Below the pieces are notes generated by a model. That model was not told the origin of the DNA. It saw only the letters and a program-made list of their open reading frames with translations, and did not search any database. From Botrimarina colliarenosi (GTDB lineage Bacteria > Planctomycetota > Planctomycetia > Pirellulales > Lacipirellulaceae), in contig NZ_SJPR01000001.1 in the NCBI RefSeq assembly GCF_007859955.1, positions 124,001-188,000 of the forward strand: a stretch of 64,000 bases of DNA, in the 5' to 3' direction. Shown piece after piece: positions 17,324 through 25,986 of the stretch. How positions within the stretch are numbered: position 1 is the first letter of the stretch; the number at the start of each line of letters is the position of its first letter. Made by a program: the position numbers and the translations under genes.

Positions 17324-17584
17324 CTAGCTCTGCCGAAGCCGATCGGCCAGCCGGCGTTTGAAAGCATCGACGTTCCAGGGAATGCCCTCACCCCGATCGA
17401 GTTCCACAAGCCCTTCCAAAACCTTCTCTCGTAGATAATCGTCGCTGTGGATCGTTGAGGGGTCTTGTTGAATTAGGGTGTAGCGTTGGCGAGTTGTTGG
17501 GTCTTCGGCATAGACAATCCCATTCGCCGCGGCAACCGCGGCGACTTGTTCGGGCGTCAAGGCTAGGTAAGTGTCCTGCATCAT
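17324..17584 (-). CDS. Cognate antitoxin of the RelE/ParE toxin
   Basis: An 86-residue protein directly upstream of the toxin with a 3-nt gap, in the standard antitoxin-first order. Residues 5-45 look like a small strand-helix unit (LTPEQVAAVAAANG, TTRQRYTLIQQD). The C-terminal half is acidic and helical (EKVLEGLVELDRGEGIP, then AFKRRLADRL), as expected for a toxin-wrapping tail. Two ATG codons in tandem can serve as start, behind a GGGGG run. Such antitoxins usually repress their own operon. Family assignment is from position and shape rather than a clear motif. Confidence 0.75.
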   Translation of the reverse strand: MMQDTYLALTPEQVAAVAAANGIVYAEDPTTRQRYTLIQQDPSTIHSDDYLREKVLEGLVELDRGEGIPWNVDAFKRRLADRLRQS

Positions 17585-17632
17585 GCCCCCAATTTATTGC
17601 GCCGCGTAACCAACTGCAAAGAAGTTCGTCGC

Positions 17633-18739
17633 TCAGTTCGCCCCGGCGGGGGGCTTGCCGCCGTTGAGGTGGCGTCGCAGGTAGCTGGCGCGCTCGATGT
17701 TGCGGTCGGACTGGTCGAGTTCCATGCCGGCCAGCTTCTGCAGGTGGGCCGGCTGCGTGTGGACGAACAGTTTGTTCACAGTCGGGATCGCCACGTCGCC
17801 GATCAGGCCGAGATTGACCCCCATCCGGACGCTCGAGAGCAGGTGGAGCGTCTCCTCGCTGCTGATCGTCTGCGCCGTGCGCAAGATGCCGAAGGCGCGG
17901 CTCACCCGGTCGTGGAGGGTTTCTTGGCTCTCGCGGATCAAGAAGTCGCGCGCCTGGCGTTCGTACTCCAAGAGGACAGGCACGACGTCGGCGACCTTCT
18001 TCAGGAGCTCCTCCTCGGGCATGCCGAGGGTGACCTGATTGCTGATTTGGTAGAAGTCGCCCATCGCCTGCGAGCCCTCGCCGTAGAGGCCACGCACCGC
18101 GAGGTTGATCTTCTGCAGACTGCGGAAGACCTTGTCGATCTGCCGCGTGATGACCAGCGCCGGCAGGTGGAGCATCACGCTGACCCGGATGCCGGTGCCG
18201 ACATTGGTGGGGCACGCCGTCAGGTAGCCGAGGCGGTCGTTATAGGCGTAGTTGACTTGTTCTTCGAGCAGATCATCGATCTGGTTGATCTCTTTCCAGG
18301 CGGTCTCAAGATCGAGGCCCGAGTGCATCACCTGGATGCGGAGATGGTCCTCCTCGTTGATCATCACACTGAAGCGCTCGCCACCATCAATGACGACGGC
18401 GCGGGCGCCCTCGGCCTCGGCGTGCTCACGGCTGATGAGCTGGCGTTCGACCAGGAACTGCCGGTCGACCTCCGACAGCTTGCCGACGTTGATGTAATGG
18501 AGTTCGCCGCCGGGGGTCGCGGCGGGGAGTTTGCCGGCGGCCTGGAGGGCCTCGATCCGGGCGTGCAGGATCTGCTCGATCTGTTCGCGGTCCGACTCAC
18601 TCGCCCGGGCGATGAACGGGAAGTCGGTCAGGTTCCGCGCGAGCCGTACGCGGCTGCTGATCACGATGTCCGACTCGGGGCCCGAGGCGCGGAGCCACTC
18701 CCCGCAGTCGTGGGCCATCGTTTCGAAATCGAGAGACAT
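17633..18739 (-). CDS. mcsB: Protein arginine kinase McsB
   Basis: A 368-residue ATP:guanido phosphotransferase-type protein kinase. Seen: VISSRVRLARNL (about 26-37) at the nucleotide site, RFSVMINEEDHLRIQ, the cysteine loop TACPTNVGTGIRVSVMLHLP, and an RNIERA stretch near residue 349 that resembles the RDxxRA phosphoarginine-sensing motif with D replaced by N. In Bacillus, McsB phosphorylates arginines on proteins and so marks them for ClpCP. Here it is followed upstream by mcsA in the Firmicutes order, but ctsR and clpC are not adjacent. About 80 nt separate it from mcsA, so co-transcription is likely. Confidence 0.95.
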   Translation of the reverse strand: MSLDFETMAHDCGEWLRASGPESDIVISSRVRLARNLTDFPFIARASESDREQIEQILHARIEALQAAGKLPAATPGGELHYINVGKLSEVDRQFLVERQLISREHAEAEGARAVVIDGGERFSVMINEEDHLRIQVMHSGLDLETAWKEINQIDDLLEEQVNYAYNDRLGYLTACPTNVGTGIRVSVMLHLPALVITRQIDKVFRSLQKINLAVRGLYGEGSQAMGDFYQISNQVTLGMPEEELLKKVADVVPVLLEYERQARDFLIRESQETLHDRVSRAFGILRTAQTISSEETLHLLSSVRMGVNLGLIGDVAIPTVNKLFVHTQPAHLQKLAGMELDQSDRNIERASYLRRHLNGGKPPAGAN

Positions 18740-18822
18740 AGGGAGTCGCTAGGCGCTAGAAAGTGGGGTGACCGCTCGGATCTCCGGTTGCTGACGCTGT
18801 GCGCCATGCAATCCGTTCCGCG

Positions 18823-19329
18823 TCAGCTGGCTTGTTCGATCGAGCGGATTTCGTCGCGGATCTCCGAGGCGCGTTCGTAGTTCTCTTTGGTGACGGCCTC
18901 TTTCATTTCGCGCCGCAAGCGGATGAGCTGCGTCTGCTGTTCGGCGTTGGCGCCGCCACGCCGGGGCGTTTTGCCGACGTGTTGCGTCTCGCCATGGATG
19001 TTGACCAGCAGCGGCTCTAGTTCCTTGGCGAAGTGCACGTAGTCGTGCGGGCAGCCGAGGCGTCCCTGCTTGCGGAACTCGAGGAAGCTGATCCCACAGA
19101 CGGGGCAGACGCGCTGGTCGAGCTCGGCCAGCTCTTCGGCGGTCTGGCCGATCGCGAGCTGTTGGGCCAACAGGCCGGCCATCTCCGGCATCGCCGAGTC
19201 GGAGTCTTGGGTGATCGGCGCCAAGAAGTCCTTCGCGCAGACCTCGCACAGATGGACTTCTTTCGGCTCCCCATCGACCAAGTCGGTGATGTGGAAGGTC
19301 GCCGGTTTGTCGCACTTCTGGCACTTCAT
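18823..19329 (-). CDS. mcsA: McsA-like zinc-finger activator with UVR motif
   Basis: A 168-residue protein with zinc-binding cysteine pairs C3-x2-C6 (CQKC), C28-x2-C31 (CEVC), then CPVC and a GCPHD cysteine between residues about 75 and 95. The C-terminal region (about 130-165) is a UVR motif (LIRLRREMKEAVTKENYERA). This is the organisation of McsA, which binds and activates McsB. The neighbouring mcsB gene supports the assignment. The start is ATG at MKCQKC, where the family starts. Confidence 0.93.
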   Translation of the reverse strand: MKCQKCDKPATFHITDLVDGEPKEVHLCEVCAKDFLAPITQDSDSAMPEMAGLLAQQLAIGQTAEELAELDQRVCPVCGISFLEFRKQGRLGCPHDYVHFAKELEPLLVNIHGETQHVGKTPRRGGANAEQQTQLIRLRREMKEAVTKENYERASEIRDEIRSIEQAS

Positions 19330-19757
19330 CGGCGGACGGGGTGGCTGGCGGTCGGGAGGACGGCGTAAGCGAGCGGCTTTAGGGGAGTCTATCGGTCCCC
19401 CGATTTAGCGGCAAGAACACCGCGGCGGGGGCCGACGTGGCATAAGTTGTTAGCTGAGATCAGGATACAGCACGCGGACCGTCGCGTTGTGGCCGCTGGG
19501 GGCCGTTGTTAGAGTGGCCGCGAACCCCGGCGGGTCGTCATCGGTCTGCCGTCCGTCATCTTTGTGGGCGGGGTCGTCGCCAGATTTGTGGGAGGCGTCT
19601 CCAGACGCCGATTACGCGCACCATGCCGATTCGGAATGGATGCCGTAATCGGCGTCTGGAGACCCCTCCCACAAGACGGCTGGAGACTCCCACAAGACGG
19701 CCTGGAGATCCCTTCCGCAGTTTCGTTTGTTGCCAAAGCCTGGTTCGGAGCTAACTC
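19330..19757. other. Divergent intergenic region between mcsA and trpE
   Basis: About 428 nt that must hold promoters for both genes. It contains family-A copy 2 and, right of it, two partial echoes of its arm (19675-19715). I find no Trp-rich leader peptide or terminator before trpE. Confidence 0.5.
19586..19674. repeat. Family A palindrome, copy 2
   Basis: Arms TTGTGGGAGGCGTCTCCAGA and TCTGGAGACCCCTCCCACAA, centre with GATTCGGAATGG. Two shortened arm fragments follow directly. Confidence 0.9.
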
Positions 19758-21284
19758 GTGTCAGCGTCATCGCCCCACCGTCCTACGTTCGCCGAGTTCG
19801 CCGAGTTGGCGAAAACCGCGGATCGCGTGCCGGTTTGGCGGCGGCTGGTGAGCGATTCTCTCACCCCCGTTTCGGCTTTCCACCGGCTCGAGGCGACCGG
19901 CGATAGCCCGGTGGCGTGCCTGTTTGAGAGCGTCATCGGCGGCGAGAAGGTGGGGCGGTACAGCTTCCTGGCGACCGACCCCTACTTGCTGCTCGAGGCC
20001 CACGGGACACGGATCACCCGGACCGAGTTCGGCGCCGGCGCCGGCAAGCCCGAATCATTCGACGCCGCGAACCCCCTCGAAACGCTCCGCGCCGAGGTCG
20101 GCAAGGTCCGCGTCGCCAAGCCGCCGGGGCTGCCGCCGTTCGTTGGCGGCGCCATCGGCTACGCCGGCTACGACACGGTCCGCTACGTCGAGAAGCTGCC
20201 GGACGCCCCCGAGGACGACCGCGAGCTCCCCGACCTTGCGTTCGGCTTCTTCGACCACCTCTTGGTGTTCGACAACGTCGACAAGACGCTCACGGTGATC
20301 GTGCTAGCGGACATTCATCAGCGAGATGATCTACGCGACCCCTATTGGTATGCTTGCGAACGAGTGGATGAGCTCGTCAAGCGAGTCTCGTCGCCGATCG
20401 ACGAACTCAAACCCACCGACATCGACACCGCCGGCGGGGTCTCGCTGGACTTCGAATCGAACTTCACCCAAGCGGGCTTCGAGTCGGCCGTCGAGAAGTG
20501 CGTCGAGTACATCCGCGCCGGCGACATCTTTCAGGTGGTGCTCAGCCAACGCCTTTCGACGCCGTGGGAGCACGACCCGCTCGAACTGTACCGCACGCTG
20601 CGGGTCGTGAACCCGAGCCCGTTCATGTTCTTCGTGCGGATGCCCGGCTGCACGCTGGTCGGCAGTTCGCCGGAGATTATGGTCCGCGTCGTCGACGGCC
20701 ACGTGACCGTCAGGCCGCTGGCCGGCACGCGGAAGCGCGGCAAGGACGAGGCCGAGGACAACGCCCTGGCCGACGAGCTCCTCGCCGACCCGAAGGAACG
20801 GGCCGAGCACGTGATGCTGGTCGACTTGGGCCGCAACGACGTGGGGCGCGTGGCGAAGTACGGCTCGGTCGAGCTGTCGGACGTGATGGTGATCGAGCGT
20901 TACAGCCACGTGATGCACATCACCTCGAACGTGACAGGTCAGCTGACCGACGACCGCGACGCCTTCGACGCCCTGGCCGCCTGCCTGCCGGCGGGGACGG
21001 TGAGCGGCGCCCCGAAGGTCCGGGCGATGCAGATCATCGACGAGCTCGAACCCCACCGCCGCGGCCCCTACGCGGGCGCCGTGGGCTACCTCGACTTCGC
21101 CGGCGACATGGACACCTGCATCGCGCTGCGGACGGTTGTCGTCGCCGGCGGCAAGGCCTACGTCCAAGCGGGCGCCGGGATCGTCGCCGACAGCGACGCC
21201 ACGAGCGAGTACGAGGAGACGCTGAACAAGGCTCGCGGTTTGCTCAAGGCGATCGAGATCACGAAGGAGCGGCTAGGGGGATAG
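19758..21284 (+). CDS. trpE: Anthranilate synthase component I
   Basis: A 508-residue chorismate-utilising enzyme that makes anthranilate from chorismate with glutamine-derived ammonia. The N-terminal regulatory part contains [19 protein letters not shown] (about 54-72), equivalent to the tryptophan-sensing LLES region. The catalytic domain has [42 protein letters not shown] and [17 protein letters not shown]. The start is GTG with GGAG 8 nt upstream; no earlier in-frame start is better. The trpG partner and the rest of the trp genes are not adjacent. A yqgE gene follows after a short palindrome. Confidence 0.96.
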   Translation: MSASSPHRPTFAEFAELAKTADRVPVWRRLVSDSLTPVSAFHRLEATGDSPVACLFESVIGGEKVGRYSFLATDPYLLLEAHGTRITRTEFGAGAGKPESFDAANPLETLRAEVGKVRVAKPPGLPPFVGGAIGYAGYDTVRYVEKLPDAPEDDRELPDLAFGFFDHLLVFDNVDKTLTVIVLADIHQRDDLRDPYWYACERVDELVKRVSSPIDELKPTDIDTAGGVSLDFESNFTQAGFESAVEKCVEYIRAGDIFQVVLSQRLSTPWEHDPLELYRTLRVVNPSPFMFFVRMPGCTLVGSSPEIMVRVVDGHVTVRPLAGTRKRGKDEAEDNALADELLADPKERAEHVMLVDLGRNDVGRVAKYGSVELSDVMVIERYSHVMHITSNVTGQLTDDRDAFDALAACLPAGTVSGAPKVRAMQIIDELEPHRRGPYAGAVGYLDFAGDMDTCIALRTVVVAGGKAYVQAGAGIVADSDATSEYEETLNKARGLLKAIEITKERLGG

Positions 21285-21285
21285 A

Positions 21286-21372
21286 AGCTAGAGGCTAGAA
21301 GATTGCGGCTTTGCAACGGATGATAGTAGTCGATATCCCTAGTCTCTTACCCCTAGCGTCTAGCCTCTCCCC
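21286..21372. repeat. Imperfect palindrome of CTAG-rich type
   Basis: GAAGCTAGAGGCTAGAAG on the left and CTAGCGTCTAGCCTCTCC on the right, with mismatches. Similar CTAG-rich stretches lie at 14571-14673 and 18741-18757. It overlaps the upstream open part of the yqgE frame, which argues for the later yqgE start. Confidence 0.55.
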
Positions 21373-21376
21373 TCCT

Positions 21377-21925
21377 TTGTCCCTCTCCGGCCAACTCCTT
21401 GTCGCGTCGCGGAAGCTTCGGGACCCGAACTTCCAGCGGACCATCGTGCTTCTCCTTGAGCACAACGACGATGGTGCGCTCGGCGTGGTGCTCAACCGGC
21501 AGGTGGACCGGACCATCGAGCAGGTTTGGGATACGGTCGAGTTCGACCCTTGCGACTGCCAGCAGCAGCTCAACCAAGGGGGCCCGGTGCCGGGGCCGTT
21601 GATCGCACTGCACACGTCGAAGGAGTTGAGCGAGAAACGCATCCTGCCGGGGCTCTACATGTCGATGCAGAAGCAGACGGTCGACCCCCTGGTGCGTCAA
21701 GACAAGCACCCGTTCCGTCTCTACACCGGCAACAGCGGCTGGGGCGGCGGCCAGCTCGAGGGCGAGCTCACGCAGGGGGGCTGGCTCACGACTCCGGCGG
21801 CTGTGTCGGATGTCTTCGCCGACCCCGACGAGATTTGGGAGGAAGTCGTCAACCGGATCGCGTTGGGCGTGCTCCTCCCAGGCCGCAATCCGGCGACGGT
21901 GCCTGATGACCCCTCGCTGAATTGA
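21377..21925 (+). CDS. YqgE/AlgH family protein (UPF0301)
   Basis: A 182-residue protein if it starts at the TTG at 21377 (SLSGQLLVAS), which matches the usual N-terminus. An ATG at 21320 would add 19 residues that fall in a repeat. Family marks: GQLLVASRKLRDPNFQRTIV, LLLEHNDDGALGVVLNR, NSGWGGGQLEGEL and a final WL-TPA block. The family is widespread and conserved, but its function is not established. AlgH was once tied to alginate control in Pseudomonas. Translation from a TTG without a good Shine-Dalgarno is plausible in this phylum. Confidence 0.85.
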   Translation: MSLSGQLLVASRKLRDPNFQRTIVLLLEHNDDGALGVVLNRQVDRTIEQVWDTVEFDPCDCQQQLNQGGPVPGPLIALHTSKELSEKRILPGLYMSMQKQTVDPLVRQDKHPFRLYTGNSGWGGGQLEGELTQGGWLTTPAAVSDVFADPDEIWEEVVNRIALGVLLPGRNPATVPDDPSLN

Positions 21926-22228
21926 AGGCAGGTCGGCACAAGTCGGCTGTGGGAGGGGTCTCCAGACCCCGATCACGGTCTCTTCGCCGCTAACGGTATG
22001 GTGCGCGTCATCGGCGTCAGGAGACGCCTCCCACAATCCCGGCGGCCTGCCGAAGTTCCTGCGAGGGATCCGCCGTAGCGGGTATTCCTACCAATACTAT
22101 CCAGCGACCTCCTCCCGTTGCTCTTAGCGGTTCATCTTCCAGTAGCTAGCTTTTCGACCTATTCTAATGGTAGCCGCGGCGTTTCCGCTTTGGCTTGCCC
22201 GCTGGTCTTGCGGCCCCGCTGTCGCCGA
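21926..22228. other. Intergenic region upstream of the Ser/Thr kinase
   Basis: Holds family-A copy 3 and, right of it, about 190 nt that should contain the kinase promoter. A possible weak pair is TTCCAG and TATTCT 17 nt apart (about 22136-22164). The kinase frame is open here but not protein-like. Confidence 0.4.
21948..22036. repeat. Family A palindrome, copy 3
   Basis: Arms TGTGGGAGGGGTCTCCAGAC and CAGGAGACGCCTCCCACA; the loop holds the family-conserved GGTATGGTGCGCGT. Confidence 0.9.
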
Positions 22229-23554
22229 ATGCCCGAGAAACGCCTCCGCCCCCGCAGCCGCCTCGGCAAATACGTCATCGAGAAGCGGCTCGCCGAGGGG
22301 GGCTTCGCCACCGTCTACCAGGCCCGCGACACGATCGAGGGGGTCCGCGTCGCTATCAAGGCGCCGCACACCCACCTGATGGACGATTCGGCGACCGAGC
22401 AGTTCCGCCGCGAGGTGCGGCTGATCGCGTCGCTCGACCATCCCAATGTCTTGCCGCTCAAGTCGGCCGACGTTATCGACGGCGTCTTTGTGATTGTTAC
22501 GTCGCTAGCGGCAGAGTCGCTCGGCGACCGGCTTGAGCGTCGCCTCGCGACCAAGACGGCGTTGACGTACGCCGATCAGATGCTCGCCGGTCTCGCCTAC
22601 GCCCACGAGCTGTCGATCGCTCATTGCGATGTGAAGCCCGATAACTTCCTGCTGTTCACCGGCGGACGGGTGCGGTTGGGCGACTTCGGCATCGCCCGGA
22701 TCGCCCAGCGGACGCTCCGCGGATCGGGGGCGGGGACCGTCGGTTACGTCGCCCCGGAGCAGGCGCTCGGCGCCCCCTCGGTGCGGTCGGATGTCTTCTC
22801 GATGGGGCTCACCCTCTGGCGGATGCTCTCGGGGCAGCTGCCGGCGTGGCCTTACCGCTGGCCCCTCGAGGGGCATGACCGACTCAAGCGGCTCGTCAAA
22901 GAAGAGGCGATCGACGTGCTCCGGCGCGCTATCGAGCTCGAGCCCAACGACCGCTACGCCAACGCCGCGGCGATGCGATCGGCTTGGAAGCGGATCGGCG
23001 CCAAGGCGCTCTCCGACGCCAGCGCGGCGAGCGGCCGCCGCCGGCGCACGGTGGTCTCGACTCAGAACTGGCGGACCATTCAGCGGAGCGAATTCAAGCG
23101 TCGTTTTGGCGCTCAGCTCGAGACCCGACTGACCTGCCACAAATGTGAGGGGCCCGTCTCCGAGGCGATGGCTTTCTGTCCCTGGTGCCGGGCCGAACGG
23201 GCGCGTCTGCAGGAAGAGACCAAGTTTCCCCAAGCGTGCCCCCGTTGCCACCGCGGCATGAAGCTCGACTGGAGCTACTGCCCCTGGTGCTATGGCCCTG
23301 GGTTCGAACTCAGCTCTCCGCGCGAGTACACCGACAAGCGTTACACGGCCAAGTGCGGCAACGGCGACTGCGACCGCAAGCTGCTGATGCCATGGATGCG
23401 GTACTGCCCCTGGTGCCACGTGAAGGTTAAGCGGAACTGGAAGATCGAAGGGGTCGCCGACCGCTGCAACGGGTGCGGCTGGGGTGTGGTCGGTGAGTTC
23501 TGGAGCAGCTGCCCCTGGTGTGGGAAAGGGCTCCGTAGTTTGACCGGGGCGTAG
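22229..23554 (+). CDS. Ser/Thr protein kinase with four C-terminal zinc ribbons
   Basis: A 441-residue soluble Hanks-type kinase. Kinase motifs: glycine loop LAEGGFATVY (about 16-25), VAIKAPH with the ATP-binding Lys (about 39), catalytic loop HCDVKPDNFLL (about 132, with HCD in place of HRD), DFGIARI (about 151) and APEQALG. Residues about 303-438 carry four zinc-ribbon units, each with a CxxC-type knuckle and an invariant CPWC (FCPWCRA, YCPWCYG, YCPWCHV, SCPWCGK). There is no membrane segment. ATG at MPEKRLRPRS is chosen because the upstream open frame is not coding-like. The next gene, 53 nt away, encodes a PP2C phosphatase, so the two form a kinase/phosphatase pair. Confidence 0.93.
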   Translation: MPEKRLRPRSRLGKYVIEKRLAEGGFATVYQARDTIEGVRVAIKAPHTHLMDDSATEQFRREVRLIASLDHPNVLPLKSADVIDGVFVIVTSLAAESLGDRLERRLATKTALTYADQMLAGLAYAHELSIAHCDVKPDNFLLFTGGRVRLGDFGIARIAQRTLRGSGAGTVGYVAPEQALGAPSVRSDVFSMGLTLWRMLSGQLPAWPYRWPLEGHDRLKRLVKEEAIDVLRRAIELEPNDRYANAAAMRSAWKRIGAKALSDASAASGRRRRTVVSTQNWRTIQRSEFKRRFGAQLETRLTCHKCEGPVSEAMAFCPWCRAERARLQEETKFPQACPRCHRGMKLDWSYCPWCYGPGFELSSPREYTDKRYTAKCGNGDCDRKLLMPWMRYCPWCHVKVKRNWKIEGVADRCNGCGWGVVGEFWSSCPWCGKGLRSLTGA

Positions 23555-23607
23555 CTTGACCGGTGTGTAAATAGACGGGTGTGTCGTTATTCCAAGCGAG
23601 ACGGGCG

Positions 23608-24420
23608 ATGCAGGCGACCTGCCTTTACGAATCCGAGATGACGGCGCCGACCGAGGTGGGTCGGCTGGGTCGTCGTACGGTCGTCGCCTTCTCGACCCGT
23701 TCACCCGGCAAAGAGACTTCCAACGAGGACTCGGCCGCGTTCCTGCCGTGGGACGACCATTCCGCCGTGCTCGTGGTCGCCGACGGGCTCGGCGGGGCGT
23801 CGCTTGGCGAGCTCGCGTCGCGTCGAGCGATCGAAGCCCTTTCGACCGCGCTGCAGCTTGCCGACCGCGAGACCTACCAGCTCCGCACCGCGATCATCGA
23901 CGGCATCGAGGCGGCCAACCAAGCGGTCCTCTCGATCGGCGCCGGGGCGGCGACGACCCTCGCCGTGGTCGAGCTCTCGTTCGGCGGCCCCGAAGGTGAG
24001 TTAGCCCGCACCTACCACGTTGGCGATGCCGGCGTTTTGATCTGTGGCGGACGGGGCCGACTCAAGCTGCTGACGACGGCCCACGCCCCGGTTGCCTACG
24101 GCGTCGAGGCGGGGCTGATCAACGACGACGAGGCGATGCACCACGAGGACCGGCACGTCGTTTCAAACGTCGTGGGCGCCGCCGACTCACGGCTCGAGAT
24201 CGGGCCGGCGATCACCCTCTCGCAGCTCGACACCGTGCTAGTCGCCAGCGACGGCCTATTCGACAACCTCACGACCGATGAACTGGTGCAGCTAAGCCGC
24301 CGCGGCACGGCGATGGACGCCGCTCGCCGCCTCGCCGACGCCGCCCGCGAGCGGATGGCCTCGATCCTGCCGGGGGTCCCCTCCAAACCCGACGATCTGA
24401 CGTTGCTTGTGATGCGGTAG
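23608..24420 (+). CDS. PP2C-family Ser/Thr phosphatase
   Basis: A 270-residue metal-dependent phosphatase. Motifs of the PP2C core: SNEDSAAFLP (metal Asp), VLVVADGLGGASLGELAS (the DG-GG signature), ATTLAVVEL, HVGDAGVLICG, LVASDGLFDNLTTDEL and a final KPDDLTLLVMR. The ATG at 23608 is used; a GTG at 23581 and an ATG at 23638 are also possible. Directly downstream of the zinc-ribbon kinase, it probably reverses that kinase's phosphorylations, as PrkC/PrpC or PknB/PstP do elsewhere. No PASTA or FHA partner gene is next to it. Confidence 0.93.
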   Translation: MQATCLYESEMTAPTEVGRLGRRTVVAFSTRSPGKETSNEDSAAFLPWDDHSAVLVVADGLGGASLGELASRRAIEALSTALQLADRETYQLRTAIIDGIEAANQAVLSIGAGAATTLAVVELSFGGPEGELARTYHVGDAGVLICGGRGRLKLLTTAHAPVAYGVEAGLINDDEAMHHEDRHVVSNVVGAADSRLEIGPAITLSQLDTVLVASDGLFDNLTTDELVQLSRRGTAMDAARRLADAARERMASILPGVPSKPDDLTLLVMR

Positions 24421-24450
24421 GGGGGCTTTCGGCAAGCGTTTTGGTGGTTC

Positions 24451-24538
24451 ACTCCCGGCGCTGGCGCTTAGGGCTCCCGAACCACACGAGAGGTTAGCTA
24501 GCAACGGGGCGGGAGCCCTAAGCGCCAGCGCCGGGAGT
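24451..24538. repeat. Family B palindrome, copy 2
   Basis: Arms ACTCCCGGCGCTGGCGCTTA and TAAGCGCCAGCGCCGGGAGT, perfect over 20 nt and beyond; it follows the PP2C gene. Confidence 0.92.
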
Positions 24539-24633
24539 TACGCCCCGAGAATCACTACACCCACCCCCCCCAGACCGCCGAAGACTGCTACGGCGAGTTG
24601 ATCCCCGGTCGCGGTAAGCCTACGATTCGCGCT

Positions 24634-24693
24634 ATGAGCAAGCACCGTCTTAACGTCCCCGGCTGCGTGTGTAGCGGGCCCGCCCAGTCCTGA
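24634..24693 (+). CDS. Possible cysteine-containing leader peptide of cysE
   Basis: A 19-codon ORF starting at ATG and ending TGA 145 nt before cysE, with Cys-Val-Cys at positions 11-13 (TGC GTG TGT). Cysteine-codon uORFs are known upstream of cysteine genes in mycobacteria. Evidence here is only position and composition. I see no Shine-Dalgarno and no downstream terminator. Confidence 0.25.
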   Translation: MSKHRLNVPGCVCSGPAQS

Positions 24694-24838
24694 GCAGGAA
24701 CTGGCGCGGGACTCCGACCGCGTGCGTCGCCGCCAGCCCCGCTAGCAATTCCGCGGTGGCCTTCGACGCGAAACCCCCGCTTGCCCGCCGCCCGCCCGCG
24801 AATCACCAGGCGTGCGGCCCCTCTGACGGAAGCCTCCG

Positions 24839-25807
24839 ATGGCCACCGATCCCCGCGTCAAAGACGCCGATCTGCCCCGACTGACCGACCGCATCGTCGC
24901 CACGTACGACAGCGTCGGCACGCTGCACCACCTCGATCACTGCCCGCTGCCCAAGTACTGCGACGTCGTCTCGGCGGTGCAGGACTTGATGGAAATCCTC
25001 TATCCGGGCTATCGCCAGCGAGAGGGGCTACACCGTGGAAACATCGGCTACTACGTCGGCGACCTGCTCGACCGCTTGCACGACAAGCTGACCAAGCAGA
25101 TCGGCCGCGCGCTGCAGCACGAAGCACAGCGTCTTTTTGAAGAAGGGGGCGACGGCGTCGTCGGCCCCTGCGAGTCGCGTGAGGACTACGAGGCCCTCGG
25201 CCAAGCCAAGACGATGCTGTTTCTCGACCGGCTCCCCGAGCTGCGTGAGACGCTCGCCACCGACGTCGAGGCCGCCTTCGCAGGCGACCCGGCCTGCAAG
25301 GGCGCGGACGAGGTGATCTTTTGCTACCCGGGCCTCGAGGCGGTGACGGTCCAGCGGCTCGCCCACCTGCTGTACGAGCTCAATATCCCGTTCATCCCGC
25401 GGATGATGACCGAGTGGGCCCACGGCCGCACCGGCATCGACATCCACCCGGGGGCGACGATCGGACCGTACTTCTTCATCGACCACGGCACGGGCGTCGT
25501 GATCGGCGAGACGTGCGTCATCGGCTCGCACGTCAAGCTCTACCAGGGCGTCACACTCGGCGCGCTGTCATTCCCAACCGACGACGAAGGGAACCTCGTC
25601 CGCAACACCAAGCGGCACCCGACCATCGAAGACCGCGTGGTGGTCTACGCCAACGCGACGATCCTCGGCGGCGACACGACGGTCGGGCACGACTCGGTGA
25701 TCGGCTCAAGCGTCTGGCTCACCAAGAGCGTCGGCGCCCACTCGACGATCGTGATCGAGAAGCCAAAGCTCCGCGTCCGCTCGGACGACACGGCAGCGAG
25801 CGCGTAG
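24839..25807 (+). CDS. cysE: Serine O-acetyltransferase
   Basis: A 322-residue enzyme that acetylates serine with acetyl-CoA, the first committed step to cysteine. The N-terminal helical region (1-195) is longer than in E. coli CysE, as in the EpsC-type group. The left-handed beta-helix (about 200-300) shows hexapeptide repeats such as [19 protein letters not shown], with the catalytic His in [12 protein letters not shown]. After it come [13 protein letters not shown] and [20 protein letters not shown]. No cysK is adjacent. The start is the first ATG. A possible Cys-containing leader ORF lies upstream. Confidence 0.95.
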   Translation: MATDPRVKDADLPRLTDRIVATYDSVGTLHHLDHCPLPKYCDVVSAVQDLMEILYPGYRQREGLHRGNIGYYVGDLLDRLHDKLTKQIGRALQHEAQRLFEEGGDGVVGPCESREDYEALGQAKTMLFLDRLPELRETLATDVEAAFAGDPACKGADEVIFCYPGLEAVTVQRLAHLLYELNIPFIPRMMTEWAHGRTGIDIHPGATIGPYFFIDHGTGVVIGETCVIGSHVKLYQGVTLGALSFPTDDEGNLVRNTKRHPTIEDRVVVYANATILGGDTTVGHDSVIGSSVWLTKSVGAHSTIVIEKPKLRVRSDDTAASA

Positions 25808-25826
25808 TCCAGAGTCATTGCACTTC

Positions 25827-25914
25827 TGTGGGAGGCGTCTCCCGACGCCGATAACGGTCTCTTGGCCGCAAAGGGCATGGTGCGCGTAATCGGCGTCGGG
25901 AGACGCGTCCCACA
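25827..25914. repeat. Family A palindrome, copy 4
   Basis: Arms TGTGGGAGGCGTCTCCCGAC and GTCGGGAGACGCGTCCCACA; the loop has GGTCTCTTGGCCGC and GGCATGGTGCGCGT. It lies after cysE. Confidence 0.92.
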
Positions 25915-25986
25915 TTTTTCGGCGCCTCGTCGGTGTGCTACAGTGCGGCGATCTGCTAACCGCCGACCGCTCACTGCCGACTGCCA

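Larger units (their letters stand above)
24421..24838. other. Intergenic region before cysE
   Basis: Holds family-B copy 2 (24451-24538) and then 300 nt upstream of cysE with a short ORF containing Cys-Val-Cys (24634-24693). No U-run terminator is seen between the short ORF and cysE. Confidence 0.5.

Noticed and set aside
19330..19757. Trp leader peptide before trpE
   Set aside because: No ORF with adjacent Trp codons; the region is mainly a palindromic repeat.
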